From assembly GCA_017577575.1 (NCBI GenBank), contig PKRG01000003.1, positions 110,495 through 174,494 of the forward strand: a stretch of 64,000 nt of DNA, given 5' to 3'. The position numbers and the translations under genes were made by a program. Source of the DNA: Acidimicrobiia bacterium (GTDB lineage: Bacteria; Actinomycetota; Acidimicrobiia; Spongiisociales; ZC4RG35). The notes beneath the pieces are model-generated. The model saw nothing but the letters and a program-made list of their open reading frames with translations. It was not told the origin of the DNA and made no database searches. Positions 25,401 to 33,734 of this stretch are shown here, piece by piece (the first letter of the stretch is position 1; the number at the start of each line of letters is the position of its first letter).

Positions 25401-25884
25401 CGATCACGGCCCGGTGCTCCATGGGCCCCGAGTTGAGGACCGAGTCGATCTGGCCCTGGCCGACGATGACGTGCTGGTGACGGCCGACGCCCGAATCGGA
25501 CAGGAGCTCCTGGATGTCGAGCAGGCGGCAGGCGGCGCCGTTGATCTCGTAGTCGGAGGAGCCGTCACGGTAGAGGCGGCGGGTGATGCTGACCTCGTCG
25601 AGGTCGAGGGGCAGTGTCCGGTCTTCGTTGTCGAACACGATGGTCACCTCGGCCCGGTTGAGGGCGGGCCGGGTGGCGGTCCCGGCGAACACCACGTCCT
25701 CCATCTTCGGTGTGCGGAGGCTCTTGGCGGACTGGGTGCCCATGACCCAGGACACGGCGTCGACCAGGTTCGACTTGCCGGAGCCGTTGGGGCCGACGAT
25801 CACCGTCACCCCGGGGCGCAACTCGAGGCGGGTGCGGTCGGCGAACGACTTGAAGCCGACGAGCTTCAGTGACTTCAGATACAT
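22408..25884 (-). CDS. smc: Chromosome segregation protein SMC
   Basis: Condenses and separates chromosomes with ScpA/ScpB. The protein is 1158 aa, full length. Walker A VIVGPNGSGKSNLVDAVSWV is at about residues 29-48. Long coiled-coil arms run from about 165-500 and 680-1010, with a hinge between. The C-terminal head has LSGGERSLAALAFLFA near 1060 and Walker B FYILDEVEAALDD near 1085. No ribosome-binding site precedes the ATG; an ACACGTGT palindrome (25892-25899) lies just upstream. Its neighbour ftsY begins 10 nt after its stop. Confidence 0.97.
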   Translation of the reverse strand: MYLKSLKLVGFKSFADRTRLELRPGVTVIVGPNGSGKSNLVDAVSWVMGTQSAKSLRTPKMEDVVFAGTATRPALNRAEVTIVFDNEDRTLPLDLDEVSITRRLYRDGSSDYEINGAACRLLDIQELLSDSGVGRHQHVIVGQGQIDSVLNSGPMEHRAVIEEAAGILKHRQRKERAIRRLERTDADLLRLGDIVGELVRQMRPLKRQAKAAEEYATLKDTVRSLHLYLGGERLRMLDGRANSLAEERQRLTQEMHDLEAEVSELAAALGILTAEAGEVGEALDRDTAAAARLETILERLRRSASVAQERHRAAIARRDGADERRRDLEEEQQALAAELVTLEAEVAEAEIVAEREERRFRALEDEARSLADQENLSLEGALAVVRGEMRSLESSAQRDRREMEQLERRLEVVKAQIADEVSESEKLNEEIRRLDEEAGAAQRRYEKAAEERARLQKHWEAMEADLNEARLEVASARARLEAVSAAVEGAADPEARRIVAESAGHRGSLASLLDVPAELAAAVDAGLGPWADASVFDSQEALEAAVSALKSGGRGGVPVVHGAEGDASIARQVAAENGVEALVDRLGPGADRRLAERLLGDVILVEGWSMALRIVARHPHVRAVTPEGDLVSVYGVRVAHPDGATPAMVEAAEVALERAEIELARVESLHTSAKRDFENARAVEREALEALESVEARLSGATEALGRSHRSRANLEGEITRLEDRRRSLGEAEAEREAALARLRTRLAALEGEEAERQRAWEELEARRAAIEAEREAARASWQQAASDLRAVKERRQLLERRRSAVAEALEAEVSNPVSQEELDRLELVAATARRAIEVIGRRLAELRERQAELRERAGETGVQRDAVRRRHEEARTRLENTRRRLGEIEVEETEIRVRRENVAEALRRDADADEATALAAPRPEIEGVDPDADLEAVVQDLEARLRRMGPVNPLAAQEYAELEERYDFLQDQLNDLEKSRDELERVIAALDDEIQSRFLQAFEEVAAAYEQNFAVLFPGGVGRIRLTDPNEPLTTGVEIQAQPLGKKVSQLSLLSGGERSLAALAFLFAVFKARPSPFYILDEVEAALDDANLRRFLRLIEAFRHDAQLIIVTHQQQTMEAADVLYGVTMEPGGSSKVVRKELKSAETPASEGSVPA

Positions 25885-25951
25885 GAATTACACACGTGTT
25901 ATCCCGCCGGCAGGCTAGCAGCGGGCGGGATGTGCGACGCGGAACCCGGCT

Positions 25952-26800
25952 TCAGGCGGGCCGGCCCAACCCTGCCTCGAAGTGGTGGAGGTAGTTGTCG
26001 GCGAGGTAGTTGAGGACCCTCCGCGCTGCCGTGAAGTTGTCTGCCAGGTACAGCAGCTCCTCGGGGCCTTTTCCGACCAGGGCGGCGGCGGCTTCGACCG
26101 CCCGCCGGTACCACGCCGCGCCCAGCAGCTCGTGGAAGGCGAGATCCTCGGTCACGAGACCGGCCGACGCCTCCAGGCCCGCCATCTTGACGAGCCGCTC
26201 CCGGTGGAGAGGGGCGATCGGATGCCGCGCGGTGTGGTCGGGGAACACCCCTGTCAAGAACAGGGCGATGTCGCCCAGGCGCCGGTACCCGCCCGGCCGT
26301 TGTGCGGGCGGCAGCTGCTGGACGACGTCCACCATCCGCACCAGGTCCAGCTCGCTGAACCGCCGCGACTGGTAGCCGCGGCGGGTCTTCACCCAGATCC
26401 GCCCGCTCGCCACCTTGGTGAACGAGGCGAGGAACTCGATGAGGAGGTAGCGGCGGGCCGCTTCGGCGAGAAACTCCCGCATCGAGGCGACGTCGAACAC
26501 GGGGAGCCTCTGGCCCGCCCCGGCCCACTCGAAGGCGTAGTTGACGTGCTGCAGGTCGGCGGCCACGCGGTTGACGAGGATCCCGAACAGGAGGAACGGC
26601 GTCAGCCGCACTCGCAGGTCGGGGTCGGGGGTCTCGAAGACGAGCTCGAACAGGGACGGCTCGGCCAGCAGCTCGTCGATCACCTCCGGGCGCTGATGGA
26701 GGTACCGGCGGACACTCTCGGGGTCGCTGCCGACCGCCGCCGCCAGGAGGGCCATGTCGGAGTCACTCAAATGCTCGGTGTAGAGCAATTGGTGATTCAT
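25952..26800 (-). CDS. Conserved helical protein of unknown function
   Basis: A 282-aa protein I cannot assign. It looks all-helical, with conserved-looking blocks VFDVASMREFLAEAARRYLL, IWVKTRRGYQSRRFSELDL and LYLADNFTAARRVLNYLADN. No signal peptide, membrane helix or catalytic motif is evident. The ATG at 26800 is my choice; an ATG five codons earlier (26815) overlaps a TACGAT box and is possible. It lies between acyP and smc in the mutM-smc-ftsY group, where many bacteria have nothing comparable. Confidence 0.65.
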   Translation of the reverse strand: MNHQLLYTEHLSDSDMALLAAAVGSDPESVRRYLHQRPEVIDELLAEPSLFELVFETPDPDLRVRLTPFLLFGILVNRVAADLQHVNYAFEWAGAGQRLPVFDVASMREFLAEAARRYLLIEFLASFTKVASGRIWVKTRRGYQSRRFSELDLVRMVDVVQQLPPAQRPGGYRRLGDIALFLTGVFPDHTARHPIAPLHRERLVKMAGLEASAGLVTEDLAFHELLGAAWYRRAVEAAAALVGKGPEELLYLADNFTAARRVLNYLADNYLHHFEAGLGRPA

Positions 26801-26847
26801 GGTGGCCCGATCCATCGTAAGCCATCGGGCGCGAAAACTGAGGGGAA

Positions 26848-27135
26848 TCAGCGGGGATTCGGCTGGATGAAGAAGTCCCTCAGGGTCACGTCGGGGGCCA
26901 CCGAGTCCGTCTCCACGCCCGTCACCTGGGCGGCCGGGGGCCCTTGCCAGAGCCAGTCGACTAGCCGGTCGCACGCTTCGGGATCCCCTTGTGCCCACAC
27001 CTCGACTCGCCCGTCCGGGAGGTTGCGAACCCAGCCGACCAACCCCAGGGACCTGGCGACCTGGCGGCAGCTCTGCCGGTAGGTCACTCCCTGGACTCGT
27101 CCGCTCACGTAGGCGTGGATCGCCTTCATCGCCAT
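26848..27135 (-). CDS. acyP: Acylphosphatase
   Basis: Small enzyme (95 aa) that hydrolyses acyl phosphates such as carbamoyl and acetyl phosphate. The active-site motif GRVQGVTYRQS holds the phosphate-binding Arg (about residue 20) and VRNLPDGRVEVWAQGD holds the catalytic Asn (about 38). Length and order are normal. The usual F in GVxFR is Y here. It begins 7 nt after the mutM stop. Two ATGs six bases apart could serve as start. Confidence 0.93.
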   Translation of the reverse strand: MAMKAIHAYVSGRVQGVTYRQSCRQVARSLGLVGWVRNLPDGRVEVWAQGDPEACDRLVDWLWQGPPAAQVTGVETDSVAPDVTLRDFFIQPNPR

Positions 27136-27142
27136 CAGTCTC

Positions 27143-27973
27143 TCATCTCTGACAGGTGGGGCAGAAGTGGCTGGAACGTTGGGCGACCACCACCCGCTCG
27201 ATCGGCGTTCCGCACACGAGGCACGGCTCGCCTGCCCTCCCGTAGACCATCAGCCGGTCCAGGTACTCCCCCGCCCGCCCGTCTGGCAGCAGGTAGGCGA
27301 GGTCGTCCAGGGACGTTCCTCCCATCTCGACGCCGGCGAGCAGCACCTCGGGGATGGCGGCGACGAGATCGGCCAGCTCCTCGGGCGTCAGGTCCCCTCC
27401 CGGCCGGGTCGGCCGGACGCGGGCCCGGAACAGCACCTCGTCGGCGTAGATGTTGCCCAGACCGGCGAGGATGCGCTGATCCAGCAGCAGCGCCTTGATC
27501 GGCGCTCTCCGTCCGGCCAGACGGGCGCCGAGCGTCGCCGCGTCGGGCAACTCCTCGAGCGCATCGGGCCCCAACGCCGCCAGGGAATCGTGCTCCAGCT
27601 CCTCGGGGGTGAACACGGCCACGAAGCCGAACGTGCGGGGGTCGATCAAACGGACCTGGTCGCCACGGTCGGTGGTCACGACCAGCTGGGTGTGGGGGTC
27701 GAGCGGATCCGACGGGGAGGTGATGCGCATCCGCCCGGACATGCCGAGATGGATCACCCAGGTGAGGTCGCCTTCCACCTCGATCAGCAGGAACTTGCCC
27801 CGGCGGCCGACCCGTCCCACCCGCCGACCGAGCAGCCGCTCCGGGATGTCCTGGGGGCGCATGTTGCGGCGAGCCATCCGGTCACGGCCCAGCTCGACCG
27901 CGCTGATCCTCGCCCCTTCTAGCACGGGGGCGATGTGGCGGCGGGTCGTCTCGACTTCGGGTAGCTCGGGCAT
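27143..27973 (-). CDS. mutM: Formamidopyrimidine-DNA glycosylase
   Basis: Removes 8-oxoguanine and ring-opened purines and cuts the abasic site. Hallmarks are the N-terminal MPELPEVETTRRHIAP (Pro1 nucleophile after Met removal, Glu2), the Lys in GRRGKFLLIE near residue 60, LGMSGRMRI near 76 and the C-terminal zinc finger CLVCGTPIERVVV to FCPTCQR. At 276 aa it is complete. It heads the mutM-acyP-X-smc-ftsY-cdd run. Its TACGGT box overlaps the -10 of the divergent membrane-protein gene. Confidence 0.95.
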   Translation of the reverse strand: MPELPEVETTRRHIAPVLEGARISAVELGRDRMARRNMRPQDIPERLLGRRVGRVGRRGKFLLIEVEGDLTWVIHLGMSGRMRITSPSDPLDPHTQLVVTTDRGDQVRLIDPRTFGFVAVFTPEELEHDSLAALGPDALEELPDAATLGARLAGRRAPIKALLLDQRILAGLGNIYADEVLFRARVRPTRPGGDLTPEELADLVAAIPEVLLAGVEMGGTSLDDLAYLLPDGRAGEYLDRLMVYGRAGEPCLVCGTPIERVVVAQRSSHFCPTCQR

Positions 27974-27981
27974 GGATCGGC

Positions 27982-27987
27982 TACCGT
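27982..27987. promoter_or_regulatory. Shared divergent -10 between mutM and membrane-cluster genes
   Basis: The sequence GTACGGTAG, read leftwards, gives TACGGT 9 nt before the mutM ATG. Its complement gives TACCGT 8 nt before the ATG at 27996. The two boxes overlap almost base for base in a 22-bp gap, so the two promoters likely compete for polymerase. Confidence 0.4.
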
Positions 27988-27995
27988 ACCCGCCG

Positions 27996-28904
27996 ATGTA
28001 CAGCTCCCGGCCCGACCTGCGCCCTCTCAGCGTCGGCGAGATGGTCGACGGGGCGATCCGCCTCTACCGCACCCACTTCACGACCCTGATCAAGATCGCC
28101 GCCGTCGTGCTCGGACCCATCGCCTTGATAGACGTGATCGCGACCGCGGCGATCGGGCCCGTCGACATGTCCACCATGCTCCTCGTCGACCCCGAGGCGA
28201 ACCCCATGGAGGTCTTCGAGCCTCTGATCCCCCTCTACGTCGTCCTGACGATCACGTCGGTGCTCTCGTTCCTGGGATCCACGCTGGTCCAGGGTGCCTC
28301 GATCTCGGTCCTCGCCCACAGCTACCGCGGGGAGACGATCGACTGGCAGACGTCGCTGAAGACGGGGGCGCGCCGGCTGGTCCCTCTGGTGGTGGCGACG
28401 GTCCTCATCTCGCTCGGCTCCGGGATCGGCCTGGTCTTCTGCCTCGTCCCCGGCATCTACCTGTTCACCATGTGGTCGGTGACCCCCGCCGCCCTCGTCA
28501 CCGAGAGGCTGGGCGCCATCCGGGCCATGGGCCGGTCCTTCGACCTGGTCCGGGGCAGGTTCTGGCCGGTGCTGGGGGCGCTGGTGCTGTCGTACCTGTT
28601 GTACATCGTCGTCAGCCAAATCATCGGAGGGGTGGCGTCGGCCATCACGGTGGTCTCGGCCCTCGCCAGCGACCAGTTCTCGTTCCTCCCCTCGGTGATC
28701 GGATCCGCCATCGTCCAGGTCGTGGCGGCGCCGTTCGTGGCGTCGATGGTGACGATCATCTACTTCGACTTGCGGGTGCGGAAAGAGGGCTACGACCTGG
28801 AGTTGATGGCCCGGGACCTGGAACGCATGGAAGGGAACGACCGGCGGGATCTCCCTCCTGCGGGTGACGACCCGTTCGGTCTGGGGTCGCCGGGATCCCG
28901 ATGA
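27996..28904 (+). CDS. Multi-pass membrane protein (GDPD membrane-domain-like)
   Basis: A 302-aa integral membrane protein. After RPLSVGEMVDGAIRLYRTHF, the opening typical of actinobacterial proteins in this cluster, come about six hydrophobic segments (near residues 32-52, 78-100, 122-145, 155-175, 195-225 and 232-255). A charged C-terminal tail follows. No catalytic residues are seen. It resembles membrane-domain proteins annotated as glycerophosphodiesterase membrane domain. It overlaps the DUF4129 gene by 4 nt, opening the MoxR cluster. Confidence 0.75.
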   Translation: MYSSRPDLRPLSVGEMVDGAIRLYRTHFTTLIKIAAVVLGPIALIDVIATAAIGPVDMSTMLLVDPEANPMEVFEPLIPLYVVLTITSVLSFLGSTLVQGASISVLAHSYRGETIDWQTSLKTGARRLVPLVVATVLISLGSGIGLVFCLVPGIYLFTMWSVTPAALVTERLGAIRAMGRSFDLVRGRFWPVLGALVLSYLLYIVVSQIIGGVASAITVVSALASDQFSFLPSVIGSAIVQVVAAPFVASMVTIIYFDLRVRKEGYDLELMARDLERMEGNDRRDLPPAGDDPFGLGSPGSR

Positions 28905-29503
28905 GGTCGGAGCCTCCGTCGCCGGAGGAGATCCTCGCCCAGATCGCCGCCGAGTTGGCGGAGCCGCAGTATCGGATGGGGACGCCGTGGTGGGAGCGGG
29001 TCATCGAGTGGCTCACCCGGGCATGGATCGTCTTCGTGGAGTGGCTCACCGAGATCTCCGATCTCGTCGGCGGCCCTCTGGTGTTGGCGTCGATCGTCGC
29101 CGTGGTGCTCGGCGGGGCGATAGCGGCGATCACGGTGAATCTCGGCCGCCGCCGGGCCCGTCGAATCGACGAGCGGCTCAGGCGGGAGCACGAAGCGGTG
29201 CGTGGCCTGGATCCGGTCGATCTGGACCGCAGGGCTGCGGAGGCCGAGTCCCGGGGCGACTACGCCACGGCGCTGCGGCTCGCGTTCCAGGCGGGCCTGA
29301 TCCGCCTCGACCGCGCCGGGCTGATCGATCTCCGCCCGGGGACCACCTCCGGCACCGTCGCCGAGGCCCTCGGCTCGGCCGAGTTCGCCGCGCTGGTGGA
29401 GCGGTTCGACGCAGTGGTGTACGGAGGCAGGCCGGCCCACCCCTCCGATCCCGCGTCGGCGAGGGAGGTGCTGGCGTCCCTCCTGGAGGCCCAGCGCACA
29501 TGA
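28901..29503 (+). CDS. DUF4129 domain membrane protein
   Basis: A 200-aa protein with one clear membrane helix (about residues 55-78) and a C-terminal DUF4129 domain. That domain includes DLDRRAAEAESRGDYATALRL, FQAGLIRLDRAGLIDLRPG and TSGTVAEAL. DUF4129 proteins accompany MoxR ATPases and DUF58 proteins and may be part of a membrane-bound chaperone or protease-related complex; the role is not settled. It is linked by ATGA overlaps to both neighbours. Confidence 0.85.
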   Translation: MRSEPPSPEEILAQIAAELAEPQYRMGTPWWERVIEWLTRAWIVFVEWLTEISDLVGGPLVLASIVAVVLGGAIAAITVNLGRRRARRIDERLRREHEAVRGLDPVDLDRRAAEAESRGDYATALRLAFQAGLIRLDRAGLIDLRPGTTSGTVAEALGSAEFAALVERFDAVVYGGRPAHPSDPASAREVLASLLEAQRT

Positions 29504-30609
29504 TCCCGCCGTCGACGACGATCACCGAAGAAGGCCGCCGCACCCGGCGGGCGCTCTTGTGGCTGGCGGGCCTGGTGGTGGCCGTGAACCTCCTCGCCTG
29601 GGGCATCACGCGGCTGACCAGCGGCCGCGGAGTGGACGGCCCCGACGGCTCCTCGTACGTGACGACGCCGGACGGCGCCGCCGCGGTGGAAGGGCTCCTC
29701 GACCGCCTGGGTGTGGCCACGGTCCGTATCCGCCGCCCCCTCGACGAGATCGAACTGGACCCTGCCGGGACCCTCCTCGCCCTGGACGTCTCCTCCTCCC
29801 CGTACACGTCCTCGGAGCTGGAGGCGATCGACGAGTTCATGGCGGCGGGCGGTCGCCTGGTCGTGGCGGGGCAGGCCGAGTTCGTGGAGCGGCTCTTCCC
29901 CGACGCCCCCCGCTGGCGCACGGCCGGGGCCGACTCGGCCCTCACCGTCGGAGACGTCGCCGGCGCCGGCGAGGAGGTCCGGCTGGGCAGGTTCGGGTCC
30001 TTCGAGGTGACCGCGGCCGACGAGCCCTTCCTCACCGACGGCGACACCGTGATCGGTGTCAGCCGCCGGGTCGGCCGGGGAACGTTCGTTTGGATCGCAG
30101 ATTCCTTCCCCTTCCACAACGGGGGGATCGGGCGGGGACGCAACGCGGTGGCGGTCGTGGGCATGATCGATCCGGCCGGGCCCGTGTACTTCGACGAGTA
30201 CCGCCACGGCTACCGCGACGACGCCTCGCTGTGGGACGTCATACCCTCCGGTTGGCAGACGGCGCTCCTTCTGGGGGCGGTGGTGGTGGCCCTGGCGCTC
30301 GTCGCCTATGGGCGGCGCTTCGGGCCCCCGTACGATCTGGAACGGCGCCTGCCGCCGGGGCGCGAAACGTACCTCGAGTCGGTGGCAGGGATCCTGAGCC
30401 GGGCGGGAGCGGTTTCCGACTCCCTCGAGGTCCTGCGGGAAGAGGCGCTCCGCCGCCTGTCCGAGCGCGGCGACCCGCGGGCGGCCGCAGTGGCCGCCGG
30501 TTTGGAAGATGCAGAGATCGAGGCGCTCTTCGCCGACGACGTCAGCGAGGAGTCCCTCGTCTCGGTCGATCGTGCGCTAGCGAAACTGAGCCGGGAGAAG
30601 GCGAGATGA
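29500..30609 (+). CDS. DUF4350 domain membrane protein
   Basis: A 369-aa protein. A membrane helix near residues 17-37 is followed by an outside DUF4350 domain: YVTTPDGAAAVEGLLDRLGV, then LLALDVSS, FMAAGGRLVVAGQAEF and VIADSFPFHN-like FVWIADSFPFHN. A second helix (about 247-268) leads to a cytoplasmic tail. The fold is related to glutamine-amidotransferase-like domains, with no evident catalytic Cys. The ATG overlaps the DUF4129 stop and the stop overlaps the moxR start, both ATGA. Confidence 0.85.
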   Translation: MIPPSTTITEEGRRTRRALLWLAGLVVAVNLLAWGITRLTSGRGVDGPDGSSYVTTPDGAAAVEGLLDRLGVATVRIRRPLDEIELDPAGTLLALDVSSSPYTSSELEAIDEFMAAGGRLVVAGQAEFVERLFPDAPRWRTAGADSALTVGDVAGAGEEVRLGRFGSFEVTAADEPFLTDGDTVIGVSRRVGRGTFVWIADSFPFHNGGIGRGRNAVAVVGMIDPAGPVYFDEYRHGYRDDASLWDVIPSGWQTALLLGAVVVALALVAYGRRFGPPYDLERRLPPGRETYLESVAGILSRAGAVSDSLEVLREEALRRLSERGDPRAAAVAAGLEDAEIEALFADDVSEESLVSVDRALAKLSREKAR

Positions 30610-31535
30610 GAGAGTTGCGAGACCGGGTACACGCCGCCACGGAAGCCGTCGTCCGCGGCCAGACCGCCACCGTCGACGCCTTGCTCATCGCCGCGCTCGT
30701 CGGCGGCCATGTGCTCCTCGAAGGGGTCCCGGGGACCGCCAAGACGCTGCTGGCCCGGGCCGTCGCCAAGGCCCTGGGCGTGTCGTTCTCCCGTGCCCAG
30801 TTCACCCCCGACATGCTGCCCTCGGACCTGATCGGGACCATGACCCTGCGAGGAGGCGAGCTTGCCTTCCGGCCCGGGCCGGTTTTCACCAACCTGCTCC
30901 TCGCCGACGAGATCAACCGGACTCCCCCGAAGACGCAGGCGGCCCTCCTCGAGGCGATGGAGGAGCACCAGGTCACCGTGGACGGCGTCTCCCGGCCGCT
31001 GCCGGAGCCGTTCCTCGTCGTGGCGACGCAGAACCCGATCGAATACGAGGGCACCTATCCGCTGCCGGAGGCACAGCTCGACCGCTTCATCATGAAGGTC
31101 GAAGTCGGGTACCCCTCCGAGGACCACGAGAAGGAGATCGTGATGCTCCCCCGCTCCGGGTTGGCGCCTTCGGGGGTGGAGGACATCGAGGCGGTGGTCG
31201 ATGGCCCCCAGCTCATGTCTCTCCGTGCCGTCGTCGACGAAACCCACGTCGAAGACAGGGTGGCCGGCTACGCCGTCGCCTTGGTGCGCCGCACCCGTGA
31301 GCTCCCTTCCGTCGAGCTGGGGGCGTCGCCCCGGGCCGCGGTTCACCTCCTGGGCGCGGCCAAGGCGCTGGCGAGGCTGTCGGGCCGCGACTTCGTCACT
31401 CCCGACGACATCACCCGCCTCGCCCCGGCGGTGCTGACCCACCGGATCCTCGTCCGCCCCGAAGCCGAACTCGAGGGCTACCGCCCCCACGACGCGGTGG
31501 CGGCGGCGTTGGAAGACGTGGAAGTCCCCCGGTGA
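30606..31535 (+). CDS. MoxR family AAA+ ATPase
   Basis: A 309-aa AAA+ ATPase thought to act as a chaperone for membrane or metal-dependent complexes. Walker A GVPGTAKT is near residues 39-46, Walker B LLLADEINRTPPKTQAALLE near 97-116, sensor 1 VVATQNPIEYEGTYPLPEAQ near 138-157, and the C-terminal lid follows. The ATG overlaps the DUF4350 stop. MoxR, DUF58, DUF4129 and DUF4350 genes form a recurring actinobacterial set, so the products probably act together. Confidence 0.92.
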   Translation: MRELRDRVHAATEAVVRGQTATVDALLIAALVGGHVLLEGVPGTAKTLLARAVAKALGVSFSRAQFTPDMLPSDLIGTMTLRGGELAFRPGPVFTNLLLADEINRTPPKTQAALLEAMEEHQVTVDGVSRPLPEPFLVVATQNPIEYEGTYPLPEAQLDRFIMKVEVGYPSEDHEKEIVMLPRSGLAPSGVEDIEAVVDGPQLMSLRAVVDETHVEDRVAGYAVALVRRTRELPSVELGASPRAAVHLLGAAKALARLSGRDFVTPDDITRLAPAVLTHRILVRPEAELEGYRPHDAVAAALEDVEVPR

Positions 31536-32782
31536 GCATCACCTCCCGCGGGATCGTCCTGCTCGCCTCCTGCGCAGCGCTCGGGCTCATCGTGCCCCGC
31601 GGCCTGGCGTTCGCCGCGTTCGGCGGCGCCCTCGTGGCCATCGTCACGGACGCATTCGTGGTCCGCCACGTCCCCGCGGTGCGAGTCGCCGTGCCGGCGA
31701 TCCTGTCGCGAGGGGTTCCCTCCGCCGTAGTGGTCGAAGCCGACCCGGCGACCGGGACTCGGGTGAAGGTCGCCCAGAGCGCCGACTTCCGCATCGAGCC
31801 CGACGAGGGCAGCGGCCGCCTCGAGGCGACGATCACCGCAATGCGCCGCGGAAAGCACACCATCCCCCGCCCCACCACTCTGCGCGTCGGCCCGCTCGGG
31901 CTCGGTTGCTGGTACCACCGTGCCGGGGAGGAGACGGAGGTGGTCGTCTACCCCGACATGCCGCAGGCCCGCAGGATCGCCGCCGAGGTGCGGCACGGCC
32001 GGTTCGGGGAGGCGGTCCGGCGCTCGCGGGGGCCGCTCGGGTTGGGGACCGACCTGGAGTCGATCCGCGACTACCTCCCCGACGACGACATCCGCCAGGT
32101 GAACTGGCGGGCGACGGCCCGCGTCGGCTCTCCGATGTCCAACACCTACCGGATCGACCAGGAGCGGGAGGTGATCGTCCTGCTCGACACCGGACGGCTC
32201 ATGGCCTCCCCGGTCGGTGACGGCTCCGAGCGGACCCGCCTCGACGTGGCGGTCGACACCGTCGCCGCCATGGCGGCCGTGGCCGACGAGGTGGGCGACC
32301 GTGTCGGAGTGTTGGCCTTCGCGGGAACGATCCGGCGCCGCCTCAACCCGCGGCGAAACGGAGGGGAGGCGGTGCTGGCCGCGGTCTTCGACCTGGAACC
32401 GGTCGACGAGGAGAGCGACTACTCGCTCGCGTTCCGGGCCATCGCCCACAACAAGCGCGCCTTCGTCCTGTTGCTCACCGACTTCCTCGAGGAGACCGCG
32501 TCGGCCCCGCTCGCTGAAGCGATGCCCATCCTCGCCCGCCACCATGCGCTGGCGGTGGCGAGCGTGAGCGATCCCGCCGTGGAGGAGGCGCTGACGACGC
32601 CGGCACCGAACGCCGCCGAGGCGATCCGCACCGCGGTCGCCGTGGACATCGAGTCGTCCCGCCGCAGGGCGGCGAGCCGGATAGAACGCTACGGGGCGAC
32701 GGTCATCGACGTGCCGGCGCCGCAGCTGGCGCGCCGATGCGTGGCCGCCTATCTGCGGGCGAAGAGCCGCGCCCGCCTGTGA
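31532..32782 (+). CDS. DUF58 domain protein
   Basis: A 416-aa protein with two membrane helices near residues 5-42 and a von Willebrand-like DUF58 region. The domain signature is DLESIRDYLPDDDIRQVNWR (about residues 172-191). EREVIVLLDTGRLM (about 211) is the MIDAS-like strand, with the usual DxSxS degraded to DTGRL. It pairs with MoxR as the likely substrate or adaptor. The GTG overlaps the moxR stop (GTGA). Its 3' end overlaps the convergent SpoIIM gene by 80 bp. Confidence 0.88.
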   Translation: MSITSRGIVLLASCAALGLIVPRGLAFAAFGGALVAIVTDAFVVRHVPAVRVAVPAILSRGVPSAVVVEADPATGTRVKVAQSADFRIEPDEGSGRLEATITAMRRGKHTIPRPTTLRVGPLGLGCWYHRAGEETEVVVYPDMPQARRIAAEVRHGRFGEAVRRSRGPLGLGTDLESIRDYLPDDDIRQVNWRATARVGSPMSNTYRIDQEREVIVLLDTGRLMASPVGDGSERTRLDVAVDTVAAMAAVADEVGDRVGVLAFAGTIRRRLNPRRNGGEAVLAAVFDLEPVDEESDYSLAFRAIAHNKRAFVLLLTDFLEETASAPLAEAMPILARHHALAVASVSDPAVEEALTTPAPNAAEAIRTAVAVDIESSRRRAASRIERYGATVIDVPAPQLARRCVAAYLRAKSRARL

Positions 32783-33734
32783 CCACCCTCCGGCCGCGCC
32801 ACCACGCCAGGCCCCAGAACGCACCCCCGAGGACGACCCCGACGATCGTGGTGGGGACGAGGGACAGGCCCACTCGGCTCACGTAGCCCTCCACCAGGCC
32901 GGCCACGACCAGCCACGGCGCCGTTCCCAGCGCCAGGGCGAGCGAGTTCCGAGCCTCCCGGGCCATCGCCTCGGTGCGCCGGAGGTGGCCGGGGCGGAGC
33001 ATCGCCTTCCCCAGGCTGAGGCCGGCGGCCCCGGCGACGACGATGCATGACAGCTCGAGGATCCCGTGGGCGAGCGTGGCCTCCCCCAGCAGGCGGAGGT
33101 TGCCCGCTCCGGCGGCGAGGCCGGTCAGGCCCCCGAACAGCAGCCCGTTGTAGGCCACCAGGAGGCCGGTGACGACCCCCCAGGTGATCCCGGCGACGAA
33201 CGCCGTCAAGGCGACCCGGATGTTGTTGGTGAGCACGTACGTGGAGAAGCCCGCCAGCCCGACCGGGCTCAGGCCCTGGTCGGTGGTCTGAGCCTGGGTG
33301 ACCCAGAGGAACTCGGGCGGGACGATGCCCGAGACGAGCTCGGGGGCGGTGAGCGCCCACGCCGCCATCAGGAGCGCCGGCACCACGAGCAGGGCCGCGG
33401 ACAGCGCCAGAGCGCCACGGCGCTCCCATAGGAGCTGCCAGTAGCGGTCGGCGAAGAAGTCGGCGAGGTTGCCGCGGCGGCTGGACCGCTCGTAGATGAG
33501 GCCGTGACCCCGTCTCACCAGCCGTTCGAGGCGGTCGACGACCGAAGCGTCGGGGAACCGGCGGCGGGCCGCCACCAGGTCGGCGGCGGTGGCCCGGTAC
33601 AGGGAGGCGAGGCGGCGGATGCGCCGACCGCCGAGCCTCTCGGGCCGCTTTCCGGCTTCGTCCAGGAGCGCCTCGAGCTCCTCCCAGCGGGCCTGGCGGT
33701 CCTCCTCGAACCGACGTAGCGTGTCCACATGCAC
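32703..33734 (-). CDS. SpoIIM-like (stage II sporulation M) membrane protein
   Basis: A 343-aa membrane protein of the DUF95/SpoIIM family; no sporulation is implied. The cytoplasmic first 100 residues include WEELEALLDEAGKRPERLGG and the family segment GHGLIYERSSRRGNLADFF. At least five membrane helices follow (near 108-130, 170-190, 195-215, 225-245 and 285-305). The GTG at 33734, or another at 33728, overlaps the divergent RDD gene start. The last 26 codons overlap the DUF58 3' end. It belongs to the MoxR cluster despite its opposite strand. Confidence 0.82.
   Translation of the reverse strand: MHVDTLRRFEEDRQARWEELEALLDEAGKRPERLGGRRIRRLASLYRATAADLVAARRRFPDASVVDRLERLVRRGHGLIYERSSRRGNLADFFADRYWQLLWERRGALALSAALLVVPALLMAAWALTAPELVSGIVPPEFLWVTQAQTTDQGLSPVGLAGFSTYVLTNNIRVALTAFVAGITWGVVTGLLVAYNGLLFGGLTGLAAGAGNLRLLGEATLAHGILELSCIVVAGAAGLSLGKAMLRPGHLRRTEAMAREARNSLALALGTAPWLVVAGLVEGYVSRVGLSLVPTTIVGVVLGGAFWGLAWWRGRRVVTGGRGSSPADRRPRIGAPAAAPARR

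Noticed and set aside
22540..25872. A 1110-codon open frame antisense to smc
   Set aside because: It mirrors the smc codons, is rich in Gly, Leu and Arg as expected from GC-rich antisense frames, and has no domain. smc is unmistakable on the other strand.
25892..25899. ACACGTGT palindrome before smc as an operator
   Set aside because: Eight bases is short enough to occur by chance; no second copy or clear promoter overlap is seen.
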